A DNA stretch of 64,000 nt from positions 50,409 through 114,408 of the forward strand of contig NZ_BOMI01000017.1 in assembly GCF_016862115.1 (NCBI RefSeq), read 5' to 3'. A program made the position numbers and the translations under genes. This document shows positions 48,611-59,973 of the stretch, piece by piece. Every line of letters begins with the position of its first letter. The first letter of the stretch is position 1. Below the pieces are notes generated by a model, which saw only the letters and a list, made by a program, of their open reading frames with translations, did not search any database and was not told the DNA's origin. Source of the DNA: Paractinoplanes deccanensis (GTDB lineage Bacteria > Actinomycetota > Actinomycetes > Mycobacteriales > Micromonosporaceae).

Positions 48611-49189
48611 TCAGTTCAGCAGGATGGTGCGGATGGTGGCGGTCAGCCGGTCGATGAGCTCGCCGGCCGGCATCGCTGCGAGGGGGCCGTCGGCGAGGAC
48701 GTAGCGGCTGAAGGCCACCCCGATCAGGTGGGCGCCCATCGTGTCGACGCGGGCGGCCAGGTCGGGGGAGTCGAGGACCTTGGCGTAGCCGTCGGTGGCG
48801 GTGCGGCGCAGCGTGTGCAGCAGGGCCTTGGCCGCCTGCTGGTCGCCGGCGGCGCTGCGGATGAGCGCGATGACCGGGTCGGCGCCCTGTGACGACTCGA
48901 GGCGGTGGACGAAGGAGGTGGCGATGCGGCGGGGAAGCCCGTCGATGTCGTCGTCGAGAACGCCCTGGAAGAGGGTGTCTTGGTCGGGGGTCATGGCGGT
49001 GGCGAAGAGCTGCTCCTTGGTGGCGAAGTGCAGGACCACGAGGCCGTGGGTGACGCCGGCGCGGCGGGCGATCTCGCGGATGGTGGCCTTTTCGTAGCCG
49101 CGCTCGGCGAAGACCGCGCGGGCGGCGGTGAGGATGGCGGCCTGTTTGCGCGCGGGGTCGCGGGTGCGCTTGGGGGCGGGGTGTGACAT
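48611..49189 (-). CDS. TetR/AcrR-family transcriptional regulator
   Basis: 192 residues. The TetR HTH is clear: RKQAAILTAARAVFAERGYEKATIREIARRAGVTHGLVVLHFATKEQLFATAM, followed by a helical ligand domain (RLESSQGADPVIALIRSAAGDQQAAKALLH). AGGAGG sits unusually close, 2 bases before the ATG at 49189. It is divergent from the flavin oxidoreductase and cysteine hydrolase genes and probably represses them; a CACGTG palindrome lies in the shared region at 49203-49208. Confidence 0.9.
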   Translation of the reverse strand: MSHPAPKRTRDPARKQAAILTAARAVFAERGYEKATIREIARRAGVTHGLVVLHFATKEQLFATAMTPDQDTLFQGVLDDDIDGLPRRIATSFVHRLESSQGADPVIALIRSAAGDQQAAKALLHTLRRTATDGYAKVLDSPDLAARVDTMGAHLIGVAFSRYVLADGPLAAMPAGELIDRLTATIRTILLN

Positions 49190-49313
49190 ACCTCCTACTG
49201 TACACGTGGTTAGTAGTGGTTGTGGCCGTTTTTCGCCGCCCGTTGGTCGCGCACGCAAACAATTTCCCTTTCCGGCTGAGTACTGTCGCCGCCGAATGGA
49301 AGGGAAGGCGAAA

Positions 49314-50651
49314 ATGGGCGACAAAGAATTGCGCGCGGCCGCGCGGATCGTGCACCTGCCGGGCGACGAGGGATACGACCGCGCCCGCACCACCTGGTCC
49401 CTCAGCGCGGACTTGCACCCGGCGGCCGTGGTCTATCCGGAGAGCACCGACGAGATCGGCGCGGTGCTGCGGGCCGCCGGCGAGACCGGCCTGCGGGTCA
49501 CCCCGGTCGGCACCGGCCACAACGCGCACCCGCTGCGCGACCTCAGCCGTACGATCATGCTGCGCACCGAGAGGCTGAACGGCGTCACGATCGACGCGCC
49601 CGCGCGCCGGGCCCGGGTGCAGGCCGGCACGACGTGGATGCCGGTGGTCGAGCAGGCGGCCGGGCACGGCTTCTCCGCGCTGCACGGCTCCGCGCCTGAC
49701 GTCGGCGTCGTCGGCTACACCGCCGGCGGCGGGCTGAGCTGGTACGGCCGCAAGTACGGCCTCGCCGCCAACCACGTGCGCGCGGCCGAGCTGGTGCTCG
49801 CCGACGGCTCGTGGCTGCGGGTCGACAAGGACAACGACCCGGACCTGTTCTGGGCGGTCCGTGGCGGCGGCGGCAACTTCGGTGTGATCACGGCGCTCGA
49901 GTTCGACCTGCTGGACTTCGCCACCTCGTACGCGGGAATGCTCGCCTGGGATCTGAGCAAGGCGCCCCAGGTGCTCCAGCGCTGGCTGGAGTGGACCGCC
50001 GAGGTGCCCGACGAGGTCACCACCGCGTACCGGCACCTGCGTTTCCCGCCCATCCCCGACCTGCCCGAGCCGTTCCGCGGCCGCGACTGGGTGATGATCG
50101 ACGGCGCGCTGCTCACCGGCGACGAGGAGGCCGAACGGCTGCTCGCGCCGCTGCGCGAGCTCAAGCCCGAGCTGGACACGTTCGCCCGGGTGCCGTCGCC
50201 CGTGGTCTCGCGCATCCACATGGACCCGGAGGAGCCGACGCCCGGCGACGGCACCGCGGGCCTGCTCGACGCGCTCCCGGCGGAGGCCGCCGGCAAGCTG
50301 CTCGAGGCGGACGCCACGAACCGGCTCTTCTCGACCGAGCTGCGTCACCTCGGCGGCGCGCTGAGCCGCACCCGGCCCGACGGCGGCGCCGTGTCCAGCC
50401 TGGACGGCCAGTTCCTGATCTCCGTCGTGGGCGTCGTCGTCAACCCGGAGATGCAGCGGGCGGTCGTCGCCGAGTCGGAGCGCATGGTCGCGTCGCTGAG
50501 CGACTACTCGCGCGACCGCATCTACATCAACTTCCAGCAGACCCAGGGCGACACGTCGCGGGCCTTCGCCCCGGCGGCCTGGAAGCGGATCGAGGAGATC
50601 CGCCGCCGCGTCGACCCGAACAAGACCCTGCAAGCCAACCACGAGATCTAG
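49314..50651 (+). CDS. FAD-binding (BBE/PCMH-type) oxidoreductase
   Basis: 445 residues. The PCMH FAD-binding domain reads HPAAVVYPESTDEIGAVLRAAGETGLRVTPVGTGHNAHPL, SALHGSAPDVGVVGYTAGGGLSWYGRKYGLAAN and FWAVRGGGGNFGVITALEF; the C-terminal BBE element is the end YINFQQTQGDTSRAFAPAAWKRIEEIRRRVDPNKTLQANHEI. The histidine in NAHPLRD may carry FAD covalently; no second (Cys) anchor is evident. Such enzymes oxidise sugars, alkaloids or aromatic alcohols with O2. The start follows AAGGGAAGG. Confidence 0.87.
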   Translation: MGDKELRAAARIVHLPGDEGYDRARTTWSLSADLHPAAVVYPESTDEIGAVLRAAGETGLRVTPVGTGHNAHPLRDLSRTIMLRTERLNGVTIDAPARRARVQAGTTWMPVVEQAAGHGFSALHGSAPDVGVVGYTAGGGLSWYGRKYGLAANHVRAAELVLADGSWLRVDKDNDPDLFWAVRGGGGNFGVITALEFDLLDFATSYAGMLAWDLSKAPQVLQRWLEWTAEVPDEVTTAYRHLRFPPIPDLPEPFRGRDWVMIDGALLTGDEEAERLLAPLRELKPELDTFARVPSPVVSRIHMDPEEPTPGDGTAGLLDALPAEAAGKLLEADATNRLFSTELRHLGGALSRTRPDGGAVSSLDGQFLISVVGVVVNPEMQRAVVAESERMVASLSDYSRDRIYINFQQTQGDTSRAFAPAAWKRIEEIRRRVDPNKTLQANHEI

Positions 50652-50666
50652 AGGGGTACGCCGGCC

Positions 50667-51296
50667 ATGAGCCTTGAGCGCAGGACACCGCAGAACACCG
50701 CCATCGTGCTGGTCGACTACGTCACCAGCTTCAAGAACACGGTCAAGACCCAGTCGCCCGACGCGAACGTCACGGGCGCCGTCGCCCTCGCCAAGATGGC
50801 CCTCGGGTTCGACGTGCCACTGGTCGTCACCGCCGGGCCGGAGGGCGACCCGCGCGGCCCGATGTACCCCGAGCTGATCGCCGAGCTGAACGGCCACCCG
50901 GTCGTGGCCCGCTGGGACGCGTTCAACGCCTTCGACGCGCCCGGCTTCCCCGAGGCGATCGAGGCCACCGAGCGCAAGCACCTGGCCATCGCGGGGCTCA
51001 CCACCGACGTGTGCGTGCTGCACACCGCGATGGGCGCGCTGCGCCGCGGCTACGAGGTCTCGATCGTCGTGGACGCCACGGGCGGCACCGACCAGGCCAC
51101 CCACGACGCGGCGATCGGCCGCCTCGTGCAGGCGGGCGCGACCACCACGAGCTGGATGTCGCTCGCCACCGAGCTGGTCGGCCTCTACGCCAACGACACC
51201 AAGGGCACCCTGCCGCAGCTGCTGGCCCTGGACGCGGGCTTGTCGGCGGCCGGCCTCAACGAGGTGCTCGCCGACCTCTCGCCCACCCAGGGGTGA
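50667..51296 (+). CDS. Isochorismatase-family cysteine hydrolase (YcaC-like)
   Basis: 209 residues. Catalytic aspartate D17 (AIVLVDYVTSF) and nucleophile C116 (AGLTTDVCVLHTAMGALRRGYEVSIVVDATGG) match the YcaC-like branch, as do VVARWDAFNAFDAPGF and QATHDAAIGRLVQAGATTTSW. Substrates of this branch are mostly unknown amides or imides. It lies 15 bases after the FAD oxidoreductase in an apparent two-gene operon controlled by the divergent TetR. Confidence 0.88.
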   Translation: MSLERRTPQNTAIVLVDYVTSFKNTVKTQSPDANVTGAVALAKMALGFDVPLVVTAGPEGDPRGPMYPELIAELNGHPVVARWDAFNAFDAPGFPEAIEATERKHLAIAGLTTDVCVLHTAMGALRRGYEVSIVVDATGGTDQATHDAAIGRLVQAGATTTSWMSLATELVGLYANDTKGTLPQLLALDAGLSAAGLNEVLADLSPTQG

Positions 51297-51303
51297 CCGG
51301 GGC

Positions 51304-51333
51304 CCGGGGCCGCGCCGGACGGCGCGGCCCCGG
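51304..51333. terminator. Bidirectional hairpin terminator
   Basis: A perfect 13-bp stem (CCGGGGCCGCGCC / GGCGCGGCCCCGG) with a 4-base loop between the cysteine hydrolase and the convergent glycyl-tRNA synthetase. Confidence 0.85.
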
Positions 51334-51339
51334 AGCGGA

Positions 51340-54279
<2,940 letters not shown>

Positions 54280-54324
54280 GGGACCGAAGTCTAGGACTCG
54301 CCGGATGAGGGTAGTGAGGCAATT

Positions 54325-55470
54325 ATGCTCGACGGTGATCTTTACGCCTTTCAGGACCTGCTTTCGGAGGACGAGGCCGCCGTCGTGCGGCGGGTCCACG
54401 ACTTCCTCGACGCCGAGGTCGTGCCGATCGCGAACGACCACTGGGCCCGCGCCGACTTCCCGCACCATCTGATCAAGCGGTACGCGGACCTCGACATCGC
54501 CGACCGGCAGGGCTCGAACCTGCTGAACGGCTGGCTGGCGCTCGAGATGGCCCGCGCCGACGCGTCGATGGCCACCTTCTACGGCGTGCACGCCGGCCTG
54601 GCGATGGGCAGCATCCGCACCTGCGGCTCCGAGGAGCAGAAGGCCCGGTGGCTGCCGCAGATGGCGGCGTTCGACAAGATCGGCGCCTTCGCGCTGACCG
54701 AGCCGACCGGCGGCTCGGACGTGGCCGCCGGGCTGCGGACGACCGCCCGCCGCGACGGGGACACGTGGGTCCTCGACGGCAACAAGCGCTGGATCGGCAA
54801 CGCCACCTTCGCCGACCTGATCGTGGTGTGGGCGCGCTCCGTGGATGACGATCAAGTCAAGGGCTTCGTGGTGCCGCGCGAGACGCCCGGCCTGACCGCC
54901 ACGAAGATCGAGAACAAGATCGCGCTGCGCACCGTGCAGAACGCCGACATCGTGCTGGACGGCGTCCGGGTTCCCGAGGCGGACCGGCTCCAGAACGCCA
55001 ACTCCTTCAAGGACACGGCGAAGGTGCTGCGCCAGACCCGCAGCGGCGTGGCGTGGGAGGCCGTGGGGGTCATGCTCGCCGCGTACGAGATCGCCTTGAA
55101 GTATGCGAAGGAACGCCGGCAGTTCGGCAGGCCGATCGCGTCCTTCCAGCTGGTGCAGGATCTGCTGGTGCGGATGGTCGGCAACCTGACCGGGTCGCTC
55201 GGCATGTGCGTGCGGCTGGCCCAGCTCCAGGACGCGGGACAGTATCGCGACGAGCACTCGGCGCTGGCGAAGGCGTACTGCACGACCCGGATGCGCGAGG
55301 TGGTCGGCTGGGCGCGGGAGATCCTCGCGGGCAACGGCATCGTGCTCGACTACGACATCGGGCGCTTCGTGGCCGACTCCGAGGCGCTCTACTCGTACGA
55401 GGGCACGCGCGAGATCAACACGCTTATTGTGGGCCGCGCCATCACGGGCGAGAGCGCGTTCGTCTCATAA
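54325..55470 (+). CDS. Acyl-CoA dehydrogenase, glutaryl-CoA-dehydrogenase-like
   Basis: 381 residues. FAD and substrate motifs are present: IGAFALTEPTGGSDVAAGLRTTA, DGNKRWIGNATFADLIVVWA, ERRQFGRPIASFQLVQDLL, and the catalytic base E359 in LYSYEGTREINTLIVGRAITG. The sequence GSEEQKARWLPQMAAFDKIG and the base position resemble the glutaryl-CoA branch, but decarboxylation cannot be confirmed. A weak ribosome site (GAGG) precedes the ATG; the gene is divergent from glyS. Confidence 0.9.
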   Translation: MLDGDLYAFQDLLSEDEAAVVRRVHDFLDAEVVPIANDHWARADFPHHLIKRYADLDIADRQGSNLLNGWLALEMARADASMATFYGVHAGLAMGSIRTCGSEEQKARWLPQMAAFDKIGAFALTEPTGGSDVAAGLRTTARRDGDTWVLDGNKRWIGNATFADLIVVWARSVDDDQVKGFVVPRETPGLTATKIENKIALRTVQNADIVLDGVRVPEADRLQNANSFKDTAKVLRQTRSGVAWEAVGVMLAAYEIALKYAKERRQFGRPIASFQLVQDLLVRMVGNLTGSLGMCVRLAQLQDAGQYRDEHSALAKAYCTTRMREVVGWAREILAGNGIVLDYDIGRFVADSEALYSYEGTREINTLIVGRAITGESAFVS

Positions 55471-55471
55471 T
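55466..55471 (+). promoter_or_regulatory. -10 box of a leaderless promoter (FUSC gene)
   Basis: CATAAT, 6 bases before the ATG at 55478, includes the stop codon of the acyl-CoA dehydrogenase gene. Confidence 0.5.
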
Positions 55472-55477
55472 CGCCCG

Positions 55478-57586
55478 ATGACGTGGTTGGGGGTTCCCGC
55501 GGTGCGGCGCGCGGCGCGCGTCACGCTCGTTGCCTGCCTCGGCTTCTATCTCTGCCGGTACGTCTTCGGCCTGCCGGCCATGGCGCCGTACGCGCTCTTC
55601 GGCGCCGTGGCCCTCGGCGCGCTCTCGACCATCCCGGGCAGCCCGCGCCAGCGGTCGGCGACCCTGATCGCCGTGCTGCCCGTCGGGTGGGCGCTGGTCA
55701 CGGCCGGCACGCTGCTGTCGGTGAGCGACTGGGCGGCGGCCGCCGGCATGTTCGTGCTCGGCTTCGCGGTCAGCTTCGTCGGCGTCGGCGGGCCCCGGCT
55801 GGTCGGGCTCGCCGCCGGGATGCAGCTGCTCTACATCCTGCCGTGCTTCCCGCCGTACGACCCGGGGTCGCTCCCGCAGCGGCTGGCCGGCCTCACGCTC
55901 GCCGTCGTGCTGCTCGCCGCGGCGGAACTGCTGCTGTGGCCCGACCGGACGCCGGAGCCGTACCGGGAACGGCTGGCCAAGGCGGTCTCGCTGCTGGCGG
56001 CGTGCTTCGACGCGCTCGCCGACGACTGGTCGGGCAGGGAGGGCCGGTCCCGGCTCGCGGCGCTGCTGCCCGAGGCCACGGAGGCGGCCGAGGCGCTGCG
56101 GCCCTCCCGGCTGCCGCCCGAGCTGCGTCCCGCGTCGGCGGGCCGGCGCGACCGGGCGCTCAGCTCGGCGGCGGGCACGGCCCGGCTGCTGGTGGGCCGC
56201 GCGGCCGACCTCTACTTCCTGGAGGATCGCGAGGCGGTCACCCTGCCCGCGTCGGCACGGCTGCTGCGGGCGGCGGCCGGCTGCACCGACACGGTCGCGG
56301 CCTGGCTGTACGGCAAAGGCCCGCTGCCCGACACCGACCGGCTGCGGGCGGCGCTCACCGAGTTCCGCGCGGCGCGCGCCGCGACGGACCCGAGCGGGCT
56401 GCCACCGGAACGGCTGGAGCTCGGGGCGCTCGCGCTGTCGCTGGGCGAGTGGACGAAGTCGCTCGTGTTCGCGACGCGCATCGCGGCGGGGGAGCGGCCG
56501 CGGACCCCGGTCGGCGAGGGCATGTTCTGGTACGCGTACCGCGGCACCCCGTACCTCTGGTGGCACCGCCTGCGCGAGAACCTGACACCCCGGTCCGTCG
56601 CCTTCCAGGGCGCGCTGCGGCTGGCGGCGGCGCTCGCGGTGGCCCGCCTGGTCGCCGGCGTCTTCGACCTGTCGCACGGCTTCTGGGTGCTGCTCACGAT
56701 CCTGACGGTGCTGCGGGCGTCGGCCGCGGAGACCCGCTCGGCGCTGAAACCGGCGGTGATCGGCACCATCGCCGGCTCGGTGGTGGCCGCCGGCGTGCTG
56801 CTGCTGGGCCTCGACCCGACGGTGTACGCCGTGGTGCTGCCCGTGGTGATGCTGACCGGCCTGGCGGCCGGCCCGCTGCTCGGCCTCGGCTGGTCGCAGG
56901 CCCTGTTCACGCTGGTCATCACGTTCGTCTTCGCCCAGGTCACGCCGGTCGACTGGCGCCTGGCCGAGGTCCGCGTCCTCGACGTGGTGATCGGCGCCGC
57001 GGTGGGCCTGCTGATCGGCCTGTTCGCCTGGCCCCGAGGCGGCGCCGGCGAGCTGCAGCGCGCCGCGGCGAACTTCATGGCCGCGTCCGCGCCGGTGGTC
57101 CGCGAGACGGTGGCCGTCATGGCGAGGGGCGCCCAGCCGGCCGGCGCCCTCCCGTCGGCCCGCAGGGCGAGCCTGCTTGCGGAGGCGTCCTACGCGCTTT
57201 ACCAGTCCGAACGCCACCCCGGCGCCAAGGTCGACTGGCAGGCCACCCTGCTGGCCGGCCACCATGCCGTCCGCGGCGCCGAGGCCCTGATCCGCTCCTG
57301 CCCCGCGGGTGGCCTGCTGCCCTGCGAGACCCAGCTGACGGCCGCCGCCGAGGACGTGGCCGCCTGCTACACCCGGGCCGCGGCGGCCCTCCGCCGGGGC
57401 GACCCGATGCCCGACGTGCCGCCGCCGGTCCCGGTCCCGTGGCCCAACGACCTCGGGCAGGACCTCTACATCATCGCCGACCTGCGCGTCTGGCTGCTCG
57501 CGCTGCGCGACGACCTCGCCGGCCGCCGAGAGCCCGTCGGCACCGCAGAGGCCAAAGCCACCCAACCCGCCGACGGCGCCGTGTAA
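55478..57586 (+). CDS. FUSC-family membrane protein (aromatic acid exporter-like)
   Basis: 702 residues with two blocks of membrane helices. The first (~10-160) begins VTLVACLGFYLCRYVFGLPAMAPYALFGAVALGALSTIPGS; the second (~380-530) contains the FUSC core LARLV-type helix, GFWVLLTILTVLRASAAETRSALKPAVIGTIAGSVVAAGVLL and VRVLDVVIGAAVGLLIGLFAWPRG. A helical cytoplasmic region lies between and at the end. Such AaeB/YccS relatives export aromatic acids or affect membrane properties. Substrate unknown. Confidence 0.85.
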   Translation: MTWLGVPAVRRAARVTLVACLGFYLCRYVFGLPAMAPYALFGAVALGALSTIPGSPRQRSATLIAVLPVGWALVTAGTLLSVSDWAAAAGMFVLGFAVSFVGVGGPRLVGLAAGMQLLYILPCFPPYDPGSLPQRLAGLTLAVVLLAAAELLLWPDRTPEPYRERLAKAVSLLAACFDALADDWSGREGRSRLAALLPEATEAAEALRPSRLPPELRPASAGRRDRALSSAAGTARLLVGRAADLYFLEDREAVTLPASARLLRAAAGCTDTVAAWLYGKGPLPDTDRLRAALTEFRAARAATDPSGLPPERLELGALALSLGEWTKSLVFATRIAAGERPRTPVGEGMFWYAYRGTPYLWWHRLRENLTPRSVAFQGALRLAAALAVARLVAGVFDLSHGFWVLLTILTVLRASAAETRSALKPAVIGTIAGSVVAAGVLLLGLDPTVYAVVLPVVMLTGLAAGPLLGLGWSQALFTLVITFVFAQVTPVDWRLAEVRVLDVVIGAAVGLLIGLFAWPRGGAGELQRAAANFMAASAPVVRETVAVMARGAQPAGALPSARRASLLAEASYALYQSERHPGAKVDWQATLLAGHHAVRGAEALIRSCPAGGLLPCETQLTAAAEDVAACYTRAAAALRRGDPMPDVPPPVPVPWPNDLGQDLYIIADLRVWLLALRDDLAGRREPVGTAEAKATQPADGAV

Positions 57587-57637
57587 CGCCCTTCGATTTC
57601 ACCGCATTACGGGTGAAAGGCTGGCATCGTCTCTCAG

Positions 57638-58261
57638 GTGAAGGGACTCAGCCGCGCCGAAGCGACCCGCGGCGTCGAACAGCGCCTGGACGCGACCCTT
57701 CACGCGCACGCCGGCCTGCGGCTGGCCCCGATCCCGCCCGCCCTGCTGCGCCCGCCGCCCGGCCCCGGCGCGCGGATTCTTCGTGGCGGCCACCTTCCGC
57801 ATCTGGGCGAGACGGCCGGCGACGTCTACGACGACATCCGGCACCTGTGGGAGGAGTCCGGCTGCCGCGTCGAGGACCGGGCCGGCCCGGACGGCCGCGT
57901 GCTCGTCGTGCACGATCCCGCCGGCTACGTGATCACGCTGACGCACCCGCCCGGCGACGCGGATCCGACGCTGACCGTGGCCTCGCCGCGCGTACCCGCC
58001 GAGATGATCGATCGCGGCCTGCTGGCCGGTCTGCTCTCCGGGATCGCGCTGGGCTGCGGCGGGCCGTGCCTGTTCTCGGCCGGCCCGATGACCGCGTTCC
58101 CGTCGCTCGCCGGGCTCGCCGCCCCGTTCTGGGGCTGGATCCCGCTCTACCTGCTCGTCGGTGTCGGCTCGGCCTGGCTGCCCGAGAGCCGCAAGTTCGG
58201 CCTGGGCCTGCTGGCCGGCGGCGCCGTCGTCGGCATCTCGGTGGCCGGCATCTTCGCCTGA
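57638..58261 (+). CDS. Hypothetical membrane protein
   Basis: 207 residues from a GTG. A soluble N-terminal part (VEQRLDATLHAHAGLRLAPIPPALLRPPPGPG ... HLWEESGCRVEDRAGPDGRVLVVHDPAGYVITLTHPPGD) is followed by two or three hydrophobic helices (GLLAGLLSGIALGCGG, FWGWIPLYLLVGVGSAWL, FGLGLLAGGAVVGISVAGIF). No family recognised. Just upstream an inverted repeat TTTCACC/GGTGAAA (57597-57618) may be an operator or the terminator of the FUSC gene. Confidence 0.65.
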   Translation: MKGLSRAEATRGVEQRLDATLHAHAGLRLAPIPPALLRPPPGPGARILRGGHLPHLGETAGDVYDDIRHLWEESGCRVEDRAGPDGRVLVVHDPAGYVITLTHPPGDADPTLTVASPRVPAEMIDRGLLAGLLSGIALGCGGPCLFSAGPMTAFPSLAGLAAPFWGWIPLYLLVGVGSAWLPESRKFGLGLLAGGAVVGISVAGIFA

Positions 58262-58269
58262 GACGAGGG

Positions 58270-59781
58270 CTAGGGCTGAGGCGTCGCGCGGCGCCGGCCG
58301 CCGCCGAGGTGCTTCGTGTCGCGCTTGGCCTCGTACATGGCGGCGTCGGCGCCCTTCATCAGCGCCTCGTAGTCGGTGGCGTCCTCCGGGTAGAGGGCGA
58401 TGCCCACGCTTCCGCCCACGGTGACCTGCTGGCCGTCGATGGTGAACGGCTCGCGCAGCCGGTCGCAGATCCGGTCGGCGACGGCTGACGCCACCGCGTC
58501 GTCGGGGTCGCGGGTCAGCAGGATGGCGAACTCGTCGCCGCCGAGGCGGGAGACCACGTCGTCGTCGCGTACGGCTCCCAGCAGTCGCTTTGCCACCTGC
58601 TGGAGCAGGACGTCGCCGGCCTGGTGGCCCTCCGTGTCGTTGACCTGTTTGAAGCCGTTGAGGTCGAGCAGCATGAGCGCCACGCGGCCGCCCCCGACCG
58701 CCGCGTCGGAGACCGCGCGCTCCGCCCGCTCGATCAGGAACGAGCGGTTGGGCAGGCCGGTCAGCGAGTCGTGGAACGCCTGGTGGCTGAGTTGCGCGAC
58801 GTGCGCCTGGGCCGCCTGGCGCATGCCGGCGCTGTCGACGATCAGGGTGCCCTCGACGGAGAGCTGCTCGGCGAAGATGCGGTCGCGGAAGGTCCATTCC
58901 CGCTGCGCCGTGGAGTCGCCGCACAGGATCAGCCCGACCGGCCCGGCCGCCGACATCAGGGGCATGGCGATGTACGACTTGAGGCCGATCGTGCGTACCG
59001 GGCCGCCGGGGAGCACGTCCGCGGTCGCCGCGTCGTTGATGAGCGACACCTTGCCGTCCTTGATCGCCTGCCACACCGGCGTCTGGGAGATCGCCTGGCC
59101 GAGCGCCGACGTGAGCGCGGCACCCTCGTCCGGCAGGTTGAAGCCGTGCACGTAGTTGACCGTGCCGGTTGCGTCGATCAAGCACACGGCGGCGTGCTCG
59201 GTGCGGAAGCCGTCCGCCGCGGCGCCGGCCAGGATGTGCCCGGCCGCCTCGACGGTGGTCGCCGCCATGCCCTCCTCGAAGAGGCGGCGGATGATCGTGG
59301 TGTTGTGCGTGACCCACTGCCGCTGCTTCTCGGCGGCGAGGCCCTGCAGCGTGGTCGCGAAGTGCAGGGCCAGCGCGGCGAGCACGTCGGGGCGCAGCGC
59401 GTCCAGGTCGCCGCCGGTGAGCAGGAGCACGCCGACGGTCTGCCCGCCGATGCGCAGGCGGATCGGCATCTGCTCGCCGGTGACCTTCGGCGCGGCGCCG
59501 GCGGCCAGGCGGAACACCTTGCCGGCGACGAGCGTGTCGCGCCGGCCCGGCTCGCCGAACTGCGCGGTCGGGCAGAGCATGCCGGTCTCGGAGTCGAGCT
59601 CGAAGACGGTGGCGGCGGTGAGCCCGGCCGCCCGCACGAGGTGCGGCACCGTCAGGTCGAGCACGTGCTGCACCGACGGGGTGTCCTTGGTCATGAACGC
59701 CACCAGGTCGGCGAGCAGCGCGTCCTGCGGCTCGTCGACGGTGTCCGGGCCCACGGGCCGGATCTGGCTGCTCACGCTCAT
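58270..59781 (-). CDS. GAF-domain diguanylate cyclase
   Basis: 503 residues, soluble. Two GAF-like sensory regions (~25-165, VQHVLDLTVPHLVRAAGLTAATVFEL; ~180-325, GHILAGAAADGFRTEHAAVCLIDATGTV and IGLKSYIAMPLMSAAGPVGLILCGDS) lead through a helix to a GGDEF domain: FHDSLTGLPNRSFLIERAE, LMLLDLNGFKQVNDTEGHQAGD, and RLGGDEFAILL. The inhibitory I-site is present as RDDD five residues before GGDEF, so product inhibition by c-di-GMP is expected. It complements the GGDEF-EAL protein at 21056. Confidence 0.92.
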   Translation of the reverse strand: MSVSSQIRPVGPDTVDEPQDALLADLVAFMTKDTPSVQHVLDLTVPHLVRAAGLTAATVFELDSETGMLCPTAQFGEPGRRDTLVAGKVFRLAAGAAPKVTGEQMPIRLRIGGQTVGVLLLTGGDLDALRPDVLAALALHFATTLQGLAAEKQRQWVTHNTTIIRRLFEEGMAATTVEAAGHILAGAAADGFRTEHAAVCLIDATGTVNYVHGFNLPDEGAALTSALGQAISQTPVWQAIKDGKVSLINDAATADVLPGGPVRTIGLKSYIAMPLMSAAGPVGLILCGDSTAQREWTFRDRIFAEQLSVEGTLIVDSAGMRQAAQAHVAQLSHQAFHDSLTGLPNRSFLIERAERAVSDAAVGGGRVALMLLDLNGFKQVNDTEGHQAGDVLLQQVAKRLLGAVRDDDVVSRLGGDEFAILLTRDPDDAVASAVADRICDRLREPFTIDGQQVTVGGSVGIALYPEDATDYEALMKGADAAMYEAKRDTKHLGGGRRRATPQP

Positions 59782-59956
59782 GGCCCTATGAGTCGGCACC
59801 GCGCGCCCGGTTGTGAGCCCTCCGCGTGTGATCCCAGGCGCTGTTCGGGTGCGGGAAAGTTCGGCCCCTTCGGGCAAACATCGACGCCCATGAGTCCTTG
59901 ACGCTCCCTGTGAAACATTGTTGAAATGTGTTGGCTCATGGCGTAACACGAGCGAC

Positions 59957-59970
59957 CGAAAGGACTTTCG
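59957..59970 (+). promoter_or_regulatory. Candidate operator overlapping the ribosome site of the GH2 gene
   Basis: CGAAAG-GA-CTTTCG, a 14-bp palindrome containing the likely Shine-Dalgarno GAAAGGA before the GTG at 59974. The form resembles LacI-family half sites. A TTGACG -35-like element lies upstream at ~59897. Confidence 0.4.
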
Positions 59971-59973
59971 CGC

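Noticed and set aside
59782..59973. Small gene between the cyclase and GH2 genes
   Set aside because: Frames are short and lack ribosome sites; the region looks like the GH2 promoter.
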